The position numbers and the translations under genes were made by a program. The notes beneath the pieces are model-generated. The model was not told where the DNA came from. It did no database searches and saw only the letters and a list, made by a program, of their open reading frames with translations. A DNA stretch of 13,279 nt from an uncultured Lachnospiraceae bacterium (GTDB lineage: Bacteria; Bacillota; Clostridia; Lachnospirales; Lachnospiraceae): NCBI GenBank assembly GCA_946639085.1, contig CAMPBP010000008.1, forward strand, positions 1-13,279. Reading direction: 5' to 3'. Shown here in pieces: positions 1 through 6,840 of the stretch. Numbering within the stretch: position 1 is the stretch's first letter; each line of letters opens with the position of its first letter.

Positions 1-87
1 ATATCCCGCTATGGCTTTTCTCTTTTGAAGACCGGAGTACTTTTTGTCTCTCTTCTTAAGACTTTCGTCCTTTTTTTCTTTCTTCAT
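1..87 (-). CDS. N-terminus of a probable sugar ABC transporter permease (partial, runs off left edge)
   Basis: An open frame of 29 codons begins at the ATG at 87-85 and runs off the left edge without a stop. The peptide starts MKKEKKDESLKK and ends LQKRKAIAGY. A lysine-rich cytoplasmic leader followed by a KRKAxAGY motif is typical of MalF/LplB-type permeases just before their first membrane helix. It lies in the same direction as, and 45 bases after, the stop of the DUF5696 gene. A GGAAAGG ribosome-binding-like stretch precedes it. An in-frame ATG at 96-94 (adding MYS) is an alternative start but sits very close to that stretch. Assignment rests on a short leader only, so the family is an inference; the existence of a start here is more secure. 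If right, the operon carries a third permease gene, probably the start of a second transporter. Confidence 0.6.
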   Translation of the reverse strand, partial: MKKEKKDESLKKRDKKYSGLQKRKAIAGY

Positions 88-132
88 TGAATACATTACC
101 TTTCCAAATAGGCTTTATAGCATAAGCCGTTA

Positions 133-2742
133 TTACTTAACCACATAATAATCTCTGGCCGGAACCGTGATGCCGTCAACCTGATAATCGGCATATCCAT
201 AGTTTACATATGTTCTGGTGCCGTCCTCGTAAACCGTTACGGTAACATCTTCGGTCAGCATTTCATGACCTGTGATCTCCTGATTAAATGTATGACCGAG
301 ACGCTCGTTATATTCATTGTAGATCTCGAGCATTCTGTCGTGCCAAAGCGAGAAATCGGAACCGTAATACTCAGGATACAAAGTCTTCTGAAGTGTAAAG
401 GATGATTCATCCATAACAGTAAATGAAAGACCTGCGCCGTATTCTGCCGCATAAAGCACTTCTTCAATATCGTTTCCGCTTATGTTGATGGGCATGCCCG
501 CATAATTGACGTATCCGTGAACGGCTATCTGGTAAAAAGGAACGCCGCCGTCAAGTATGGTATATTCGCTTCCCTTTAACTCCACTTCGGTAACAAAATC
601 CGCATAAGGAACCGCATAAGCATTTCCGGAATTTATCATTACCTTTACGCCGTTATCCTTTGCATTCTTAAGTTCCGCAACCTGCTGGTTCATTGCTTCT
701 TCACGCGAAGTATAGTTCTTTCTGTAAAAGTCCGATGAAAGATCACGTCCTATATCCTGGAACGAAGCGTTAGCGTTGTAGCTCTTTGCGGTTGTTGTAA
801 GCTTGTTCGCATATTTTGCGATACGATCGGGATGAAGCAGGAAGTAGTTTTTGAATCCGTCTCTTGCCACATATGTGATCGCACTGTATTCGTAAAGTTC
901 CGCACGCTTACGGCTTAAGAACTTTGCTGCGTCTGTATAAGAGAAAAATCCGTTAAAGATATTGCTCTCAAATGCATATTCGGTAATACCGTCAAAGTAA
1001 AGATCAACGCCGAGTTCATTGGCTTTTGCCGCAAGGTTCTGAATATCTTTCTTGCTGCCGAGCGAATGAATGGGTCTTGCGCTTGTAAGAACCTTCTGCC
1101 TTACTCCTCCGTTGCACCATCCGGTATATTTAACGGAAAGATTGTCTATACCGTCCGATGTGAGTGTCTCGATAAGTCCCTCAGCCTCTTTATACGTCGT
1201 TAAAGGAAGAGGTCTTGAAACGGGAACACCGAATATCTGCTTTTTCTTGTCAACCGCACCGACTATTTCAACAGCTACGGGAGTTGAAGCATCGTCGTTG
1301 GGTACGACAAGTTCGGGATAGTTCTTTGCAAGATATGCTCTGTAATCGTGAGCCATATCCACGTAACTTCCGGAATCGATAAATGAATATCTCTGAACTA
1401 TGCTCTCGTCCGCGGGAAGTTCTTCAAGATATACATACATATCCTTGTTGGCGTTACCGCCAAGGTCGTATTTTTCACGAGCCTGCATTGTATACTCGGC
1501 GCATACATGGTTGTAACTGTTGTTACGGCCGGCAACATCGGCGGTTACAGCTGCATATGAAGAGCCTTTTTCAATTATGCACAGGAAAGAATCGTTTCCT
1601 TCCGAAATTCCGTAAACATTTAAATTGGCCTGAGTGGAGTGAACGACGTCCTTACGCTCAAGAGCTCTGTCCCAGCCGTATACATTTGCGTAATAAATGT
1701 TCTGCTTGCTCTTGCCGTTATTGAAGTTGATTATCGAACCGCCGCCTTCGGGGACAAGCATATAACCTTCGTCATCTTTGCCACCGGCTCCGAAATAAGG
1801 AAGAAGCGATATCTTTGAAATAGGATATTCCGTCTTTCCTTCAATTTCACCCAAAGGAACCTCAACCAGCAGGTCATCCCCGTCAAGTCTGTAGATAACC
1901 GTCATATTAAATACGGGAGCGGTGTTGACTCCTTCTCTTTGGTTAACTTCTTTATCTCTTAAGAAATCCTCGTAGGTATAACCTGCTTTTTCAAAGAAGT
2001 TCTGAAGCATCTTCTTTTTGGATTCTTTTAAGCTGTCGGGGTCACGTAATATGAACAGTTTCTCGGTTGCAAGAAGGGGATAGTTCTGTAAGAGTTCTTC
2101 CTTGTTATCCTTCTTACCGAGTTTGTTGATGTCATATTCTTTGTAAAATCCTTTAACGGTAGATCTGTCGGTGTTGTTAAGATTTTCCATCAAAGCATTA
2201 TAATTGTCGACAGTGATGGCAAGCGGGAAGATATATTCCTTGGATATTTTTCCTATGGAATATAATATCTTTACATAATCATCGCCCTGCTCTATCTCGT
2301 AAACACCGTTCTGGGTACTGTACATATTTGTATCGAGCGTAACGTCAAGACCTGCCTCATTACCGTATGTAAGCAGATAATCCGAAGAAAGCTTTGACTT
2401 TTCCTCGGCAACGGCAATCGTATCGTCTTCACCGCCTATGGCCGTCGAATGCCAGACCTTACCGCTTGACTTAACCGTTAAGTCAAAATGTGTGGTAAGA
2501 GGATCCATCACGAACTTGATGTTGTCATTTTCAAGCGTGATCGGTGTTTCATCGCCGGCGAAAGTTCTTACTTCTATGACTTCCTCTTCAGTAGGTCTGT
2601 TCTGGTATGTAATTACGAAAACGATCATCGCAGCGATTATTCCAAGTAAAACTGCCGGGAAGATCATTCCCTTAAGTTCCTTGATGATCGCTCTCTTTAT
2701 CTCGCGCTTTCTTTCTTCGCTCATTGGATTTAATTTGCTCAT
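133..2742 (-). CDS. Membrane-anchored DUF5696-type protein, glycoside-hydrolase-like
   Basis: This 869-residue protein has a basic cytoplasmic N-terminus and one membrane helix at about residues 26-46, so nearly all of it should face outside. Residues about 60-330 are beta-rich and resemble the sugar-mutarotase-like front domain of large glycosidases. Residues about 490-790 look like a (beta/alpha)8 barrel, with strand-end acidic residues at D584 (YFDG), D663 (FQDIG), D715 (PYADF) and E719/E721. Residues about 825-869 look like a C-terminal beta domain (VTVTVYEDGTRTYVNYG). The overall pattern and gene company match the DUF5696 family, whose biochemical activity I do not know to be established. 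The start is supported by GAGGA five bases upstream of the ATG. It follows the Yip1 gene by 26 bases in the transporter operon. A surface glycosidase or glycan-binding role is inferred from architecture only; a non-catalytic scaffold is possible. Confidence 0.75.
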   Translation of the reverse strand: MSKLNPMSEERKREIKRAIIKELKGMIFPAVLLGIIAAMIVFVITYQNRPTEEEVIEVRTFAGDETPITLENDNIKFVMDPLTTHFDLTVKSSGKVWHSTAIGGEDDTIAVAEEKSKLSSDYLLTYGNEAGLDVTLDTNMYSTQNGVYEIEQGDDYVKILYSIGKISKEYIFPLAITVDNYNALMENLNNTDRSTVKGFYKEYDINKLGKKDNKEELLQNYPLLATEKLFILRDPDSLKESKKKMLQNFFEKAGYTYEDFLRDKEVNQREGVNTAPVFNMTVIYRLDGDDLLVEVPLGEIEGKTEYPISKISLLPYFGAGGKDDEGYMLVPEGGGSIINFNNGKSKQNIYYANVYGWDRALERKDVVHSTQANLNVYGISEGNDSFLCIIEKGSSYAAVTADVAGRNNSYNHVCAEYTMQAREKYDLGGNANKDMYVYLEELPADESIVQRYSFIDSGSYVDMAHDYRAYLAKNYPELVVPNDDASTPVAVEIVGAVDKKKQIFGVPVSRPLPLTTYKEAEGLIETLTSDGIDNLSVKYTGWCNGGVRQKVLTSARPIHSLGSKKDIQNLAAKANELGVDLYFDGITEYAFESNIFNGFFSYTDAAKFLSRKRAELYEYSAITYVARDGFKNYFLLHPDRIAKYANKLTTTAKSYNANASFQDIGRDLSSDFYRKNYTSREEAMNQQVAELKNAKDNGVKVMINSGNAYAVPYADFVTEVELKGSEYTILDGGVPFYQIAVHGYVNYAGMPINISGNDIEEVLYAAEYGAGLSFTVMDESSFTLQKTLYPEYYGSDFSLWHDRMLEIYNEYNERLGHTFNQEITGHEMLTEDVTVTVYEDGTRTYVNYGYADYQVDGITVPARDYYVVK

Positions 2743-2768
2743 ACTGATCCTCTTTCGTATCCGTTATA

Positions 2769-3425
2769 TTACAGTCGATACAACATTTCTTTTGTTAATG
2801 ATATAAAGTAAGCCACGCCCTGCGAAACCATACTGAAGAAAAGCATCAGTAAGAATATCATAACGAGCATTGCGAATACCGTGGCGATAAGGAACAGAAT
2901 GTTCTTTCCGAACCCGTATTCATGGACCTGACTCATTCCCAGGATTCCAATGAAAAGAACCCATATAAGAGAGATCACATACATCGCCGTATAAAACTCA
3001 CTTTCATCGACAGTGATGAAGTTACTTAAAAACATCAAGGGGAACTGGATGAGGGGATAAGGCGTGATCGCATAACATGTTGCAATATAAACCTGCCCAA
3101 GTCGACCTTTGCCGTCAAACAGTGTAGTAAGTGCCCAGTTGCCTACAACAAAAAGCATAAAGGGTAACAAAACACTGGCTATATACATGAAGATATTAAG
3201 ATCTTCCCAATATACCTGAATAAAGATGAAACTGGTATATCTTAATCTGATTACATATGCGGCGATGGCCAAAACCAAAATTGTCGTAGCCGCCGAATAT
3301 GAGCCTCTCTTTTCATGTGTCAGATCCCAAAATCCGTCGATGGGATGGGTCAGACAGTAAAGTGAGAACTTTAAACTCTTAAAATATCTCTGCCAATTTT
3401 CTTTGCTTTTCAATGCTGCAAACAT
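2769..3425 (-). CDS. Yip1-family polytopic membrane protein
   Basis: This 218-residue protein has an N-terminal amphipathic stretch (residues 1-40, with HPIDGFWDLTHEKRGS at 27-42) and then about five hydrophobic segments near 45-60, 78-100, 112-135, 145-165 and 174-200. The H-P-x-x-G-F-W-D-L leader, NWALTTLFDGKG (96-107), an ITPYPL loop (120-125) and HEYGFGKN (168-175) fit bacterial Yip1-domain proteins. Their function in bacteria is unknown; eukaryotic Yip1 proteins act in membrane traffic, which does not transfer directly. The start is favoured by GGAG seven bases before the ATG and by a 12-base gap after the NHL gene. Together with its neighbours it is probably part of a membrane assembly associated with the sugar transporter, which is inference from context. 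Confidence 0.75.
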   Translation of the reverse strand: MFAALKSKENWQRYFKSLKFSLYCLTHPIDGFWDLTHEKRGSYSAATTILVLAIAAYVIRLRYTSFIFIQVYWEDLNIFMYIASVLLPFMLFVVGNWALTTLFDGKGRLGQVYIATCYAITPYPLIQFPLMFLSNFITVDESEFYTAMYVISLIWVLFIGILGMSQVHEYGFGKNILFLIATVFAMLVMIFLLMLFFSMVSQGVAYFISLTKEMLYRL

Positions 3426-3437
3426 GCCGTTTCTCCG

Positions 3438-4967
3438 TTAATTGTTATATTTGAATGCATCCGAGATCTGAATCTGATACTTAATGAGCTTAACTCTTCC
3501 GATACCCAAAGGTATAAGGAAAAGTGCAAGCAATATGATAACTATCAAAACAATGTGATCTTCTACAAATTCCTTACGATGCTTTTTGTAAGCTTTGGAA
3601 TAATTTTCGGCGTCATATTTAAGTTCGAAGTATTCCATTGCATTGTCGTAATCCTTCTGTCTTAAATAGGCACGTCCGAGACCTATATAGGCGAGGTCGT
3701 AGTTGCCGTTATATTTCATAACCTCACGCCATGTCTTACCGGACTTAGCATATTCACCGTTATCAAACTGGTCCATTGCATCGAATACAAGCTGTCCGAA
3801 ATCGGTAAGCGTGAACAATGTAATCGTGCAGTCAAGCTGATCCACAACGATAAGGTCATAATCCATATGCTCCAAAGAAAGAGGATTTCTGAAGTAACCG
3901 TCCATATTGCCGGCACCGCCGAATACGCAGATCATTCTTCCCTGATCGTCGTAAGCAAACAGACGTCCTCTGTTTCTGTCGAGGCAGACATATGCGTCAT
4001 TGTCAAATACGGTAACATCCGCAAACTTTGAAGGTCCCGAATAACCGCCGCCGTTACCCATATAAAGATCTCCGTATACTGGGAATTCACCGTCATAGTA
4101 AACACCGTTTCTTATGAGGATATCGTCACCGAGAGGATTGATCCTTCTGATGGAATCGGCATCTCCCGCTTTAAGGTCTTCAGCTTCAACGTTACCGGTA
4201 CAAGCATATATGAAACCTTCTTTATCCATGTAAAGATTATCGTACTCCGTAGGAACGAAAGCTTCCATCTTGTTTAACTGCTCCTGAGTTGCGATCTTCT
4301 TCATAAGATACATCTTGAAATCGAAAACAACTCGGGTAGCACCTACGAATCCGTTAAAGGTTCCGTCTGCTTCATACTTGATAAGGCCTTTGTTGATACC
4401 GATGGCAACGCAATAAACTCTGCCTGCGGTATCTATAGCGATCTTGGAAGGCTGGAATACTATTTTCGCATCGATGGAATTGTCGACGGGCTTATCAAAT
4501 CTCTGAATGAAATTCAGATCTTTGTCAAGTTTAAGTATTCTGGCATTTCCCTTGTCTGCTATGTAGAAATCGCCTTCTTCGGAAATGGCGATATCCGTAG
4601 GTGAAGAAAATGTATTGGGTTCTTCACTTCCGGTAAATGAAGTGATCTCACCGACATAGGTAAAGGACTCGCGGCTTGTTCTTTCAAAGATAGCTATACG
4701 GTTATTACCGGTGTCGCAGATATATAAACGATTTCCGACAACGCACGAACCCTGCGGACTGTTGAGTCTCTTTTCAAGGCCGAGTTCGGTAGATGTGAAA
4801 ACTTTACACACCGAATACATATCCGGCGAGTCCTGAACATCTCCCCAATAATCGTAGTTGTACGTATAACTTCTGTCTATAGTTGTTGCGTAGGAAGAAA
4901 GAGACATACCAAGCAACATTCCTACCGACAATGCAAGTGCTACAGTTCTTTTAAAACCTTTTCTCAT
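3438..4967 (-). CDS. Secreted NHL-repeat/TPR protein with C-terminal membrane anchor
   Basis: This 509-residue protein begins with a classical signal peptide: a basic start, a hydrophobic core at 8-24 and likely cleavage after SYA at about residue 27. NHL-type beta-propeller repeats follow, seen as P-x-x-x-x-x-x-x-x-x-L-Y-I-C-D-T-G-N-N-R-I at about 71-91, PTDIAISEEGDFYIADKGNARI at about 123-144, PSKIAIDTAGRVYCV at 173-187 and further blades at 243-256 and 315-340. Residues about 391-455 resemble one or two TPR units (AYIGLGRAYLRQKDYDNAMEYF). A single membrane helix spans about 472-489, with a short basic tail inside the cell. Propellers of this type bind proteins or sugars and TPRs mediate protein contacts, so a scaffold or sensor role beside the transporter is plausible but not shown. 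AGAGG lies six bases before the ATG. It sits 29 bases after the preceding permease gene. Confidence 0.8.
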   Translation of the reverse strand: MRKGFKRTVALALSVGMLLGMSLSSYATTIDRSYTYNYDYWGDVQDSPDMYSVCKVFTSTELGLEKRLNSPQGSCVVGNRLYICDTGNNRIAIFERTSRESFTYVGEITSFTGSEEPNTFSSPTDIAISEEGDFYIADKGNARILKLDKDLNFIQRFDKPVDNSIDAKIVFQPSKIAIDTAGRVYCVAIGINKGLIKYEADGTFNGFVGATRVVFDFKMYLMKKIATQEQLNKMEAFVPTEYDNLYMDKEGFIYACTGNVEAEDLKAGDADSIRRINPLGDDILIRNGVYYDGEFPVYGDLYMGNGGGYSGPSKFADVTVFDNDAYVCLDRNRGRLFAYDDQGRMICVFGGAGNMDGYFRNPLSLEHMDYDLIVVDQLDCTITLFTLTDFGQLVFDAMDQFDNGEYAKSGKTWREVMKYNGNYDLAYIGLGRAYLRQKDYDNAMEYFELKYDAENYSKAYKKHRKEFVEDHIVLIVIILLALFLIPLGIGRVKLIKYQIQISDAFKYNN

Positions 4968-4996
4968 AATGATCCTCTTTATGATCTTATTTATAA

Positions 4997-5899
4997 TTAA
5001 TCCTTCAATCCGGAGCTTGCCATTGTTTCAAGAATCTGGCTCTCCGAGAAAATAAATATTGCGATGGGAACTATCATAACAACAACCAAAACGGCTGCAC
5101 CCTGGCCGGTACGTGCGATACCGCCGGCCTGTATCTGCTGAAGCGCATACACAAGGGTCTTCTTTTCTTCGGAATAGATGAATGTCGAAGCTTTGTTGTT
5201 CCAAAGGCCCTGTACCGAGAAGATGATAAGTGTCATCCATGCGGGCTTAACGTTGGGCATAACTATACGTCTGAATACGAGCCACTCATTGGCACCGTCG
5301 ATCTTGGCAGCTTCGATAAGTGAAGTCGGAAGACCTTCCATGAACTGCTTCATAAGGAAAAGTCCCATGGGAGATGCGAATGCGGGAATGATTATTGCCC
5401 AATAAGTATCTATCCAACCGAGTTTGTTAAGTAACATGTAGTTGGGAATCTGGGTAACGTATCCTGTGAACATCATTGCCACGGTAACGAGCTTGAAAAA
5501 CTGCTGATTGCCGGGAAACTCATATTTTGCAAGTACGAATGCACCCATGGAAGCTACGATAAGATGTCCTGCCGTACCCACAAAGGTAATGAATGCGGTA
5601 TTGAAAAGATATCTTGAAAACGTAACCCAGGATTTACCCATCGTAACAAACAGATCCGAGAAGTTATCCATTGTGGGATGCTGTGCAAATACACGGGGAG
5701 GGAATTTGAACAACTCATCCAAAGGCTTTAATGCTGCGCTGACGGCATACACGATGGGAAAAGCCATGATGCATGCAACCAGCACGAGGAATATATACAA
5801 AGCGATGTCGCCCGCGATGGATCTGTTGGGTTTTCTCCTCTTTATGAGGGGTTTTACATATACTTCTTCTATTGCTGCGTTCTTTTTCTTTTTACTCAT
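4997..5899 (-). CDS. Sugar ABC transporter permease, MalG type
   Basis: This 300-residue inner-membrane permease has a lysine-rich cytoplasmic leader and about six membrane helices starting near residue 33. The ATPase-docking EAA loop is clear at 196-214 (EAAKIDGANEWLVFRRIVMP), with the conserved G202 and the terminal I-x-x-P. PTSLIEAAKIDGA is characteristic of the carbohydrate uptake CUT1 family, which handles oligosaccharides. It forms the second half of the channel with the permease encoded just upstream, whose stop codon is only two bases from this start; its ribosome binding site lies inside that gene. No ATPase gene is in the window. This is common for CUT1 operons in Firmicutes, which share an MsmX-like ATPase encoded elsewhere. 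Substrate is not readable from the sequence; neighbouring GH43 and esterase genes suggest plant cell wall oligosaccharides. Confidence 0.93.
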   Translation of the reverse strand: MSKKKKNAAIEEVYVKPLIKRRKPNRSIAGDIALYIFLVLVACIMAFPIVYAVSAALKPLDELFKFPPRVFAQHPTMDNFSDLFVTMGKSWVTFSRYLFNTAFITFVGTAGHLIVASMGAFVLAKYEFPGNQQFFKLVTVAMMFTGYVTQIPNYMLLNKLGWIDTYWAIIIPAFASPMGLFLMKQFMEGLPTSLIEAAKIDGANEWLVFRRIVMPNVKPAWMTLIIFSVQGLWNNKASTFIYSEEKKTLVYALQQIQAGGIARTGQGAAVLVVVMIVPIAIFIFSESQILETMASSGLKD

Positions 5900-5901
5900 T
5901 A

Positions 5902-6840
5902 TCAGGTTCCTACTCTTCTTAACAGACTCTGAATTGCTTTATTACATAAAATCATCATAAGGAACAGAATTGTTGCTATCGCACAGGCGTAACCCATTTC
6001 GAAACGTGAGAAACCGTAGTCGAAAAGGTGAGTTACGATCGTACGTGCTGCGTAGTCGGTGGAAGGATAACCGCAAAGGGCCATCGTAACGTCGCAGACG
6101 CTGAATGCCTGGGTAATGGACATAACCGCACCGAACATAAGCATGGGCTTCATGTTGGGAAGGGTGATGTACCAAAGTTCCTGCCATCTGTTCTTTACAC
6201 CGTCCATGTATCCGGCTTCGTACTGTGAACCGTCGATACCCTGAAGGCCGGCAACGAATGAAAGGAATCCGGTACCGAGACTCATCCAAAGAATAACGAC
6301 CATACATATGGGAAGCATATACACGGGGTTAATGAGCCAAAGGATAGGCTTGTTGATGATACCCGTACTCATAAGGAACGCGTTTACGTATCCGTATGCA
6401 TCACCTCTGAAGAATACCGAGAAGATAACGTAACAGTTACCTGCGATAGAGGGAGCATAGAATATAACTACGGCTACGGAACGTACCCATCTGGGAAGTT
6501 CGTTTATGAGCCATGCGAATACGAATGAAGCGATGTAACCGAGAGGTCCGGTACAAATGGCTATCATGAGCGTATTCTTGATCGATGTTAAGAAAATCTC
6601 ATCCTCAAGGATAAGTGATATGTAGTTTTGTAATCCCAGGAAACGGGGAGCTTCCAAAATGTTGTAGTATGTGAAGCTGTACCAGATTGATGCTACAACG
6701 GGATATATGAAAAACATGGCGAAAAGTACGGCATAGGGGGCAAGGAAGAGGTAGCACATCTTGCTACGCTTCATCTTCTTGAATGCGACCTTTGCGTCGT
6801 GTTTTCTCATTATGACATATTTTTGAAAAAACTCTTTCAT
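5902..6840 (-). CDS. Sugar ABC transporter permease, MalF type
   Basis: This permease of 312 residues has a basic leader (MKEFFQKYVIMRKHDAK), a first membrane helix at about 29-53 and about five more. The docking loop is at 208-228 (EAGYMDGVKNRWQELWYITLP), where the usual EAA reads EAG. FLGLQNY at 68-73 and NTLMIAI at 89-95 are typical MalF/LplB-like signatures. The chosen ATG at 6840-6838 overlaps the stop of the solute-binding-protein gene in an ATGA junction, a classic translational-coupling arrangement, and AGGAG lies ten bases upstream. An in-frame ATG at 6876 would add 12 residues deep inside the previous gene and has no better ribosome binding site. It pairs with the MalG-type permease that follows two bases later. 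Confidence 0.92.
   Translation of the reverse strand: MKEFFQKYVIMRKHDAKVAFKKMKRSKMCYLFLAPYAVLFAMFFIYPVVASIWYSFTYYNILEAPRFLGLQNYISLILEDEIFLTSIKNTLMIAICTGPLGYIASFVFAWLINELPRWVRSVAVVIFYAPSIAGNCYVIFSVFFRGDAYGYVNAFLMSTGIINKPILWLINPVYMLPICMVVILWMSLGTGFLSFVAGLQGIDGSQYEAGYMDGVKNRWQELWYITLPNMKPMLMFGAVMSITQAFSVCDVTMALCGYPSTDYAARTIVTHLFDYGFSRFEMGYACAIATILFLMMILCNKAIQSLLRRVGT

Noticed and set aside
111..128. Small hairpin GGCTT/AAGCC between the DUF5696 gene and the left-edge permease
   Set aside because: A 5-base stem with an 8-base loop and no T-run on the minus strand is too weak to call a terminator.
5508..5960. Plus-strand open frame of 150 codons across the two permease genes
   Set aside because: It is antisense to two confident permeases and spans their junction; the peptide shows no family features.
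6837..6840. Possible frameshift fusion of binding protein and permease at their overlap
   Set aside because: The ATGA overlap, with a ribosome binding site ten bases upstream and normal termini on both products, is ordinary translational coupling.
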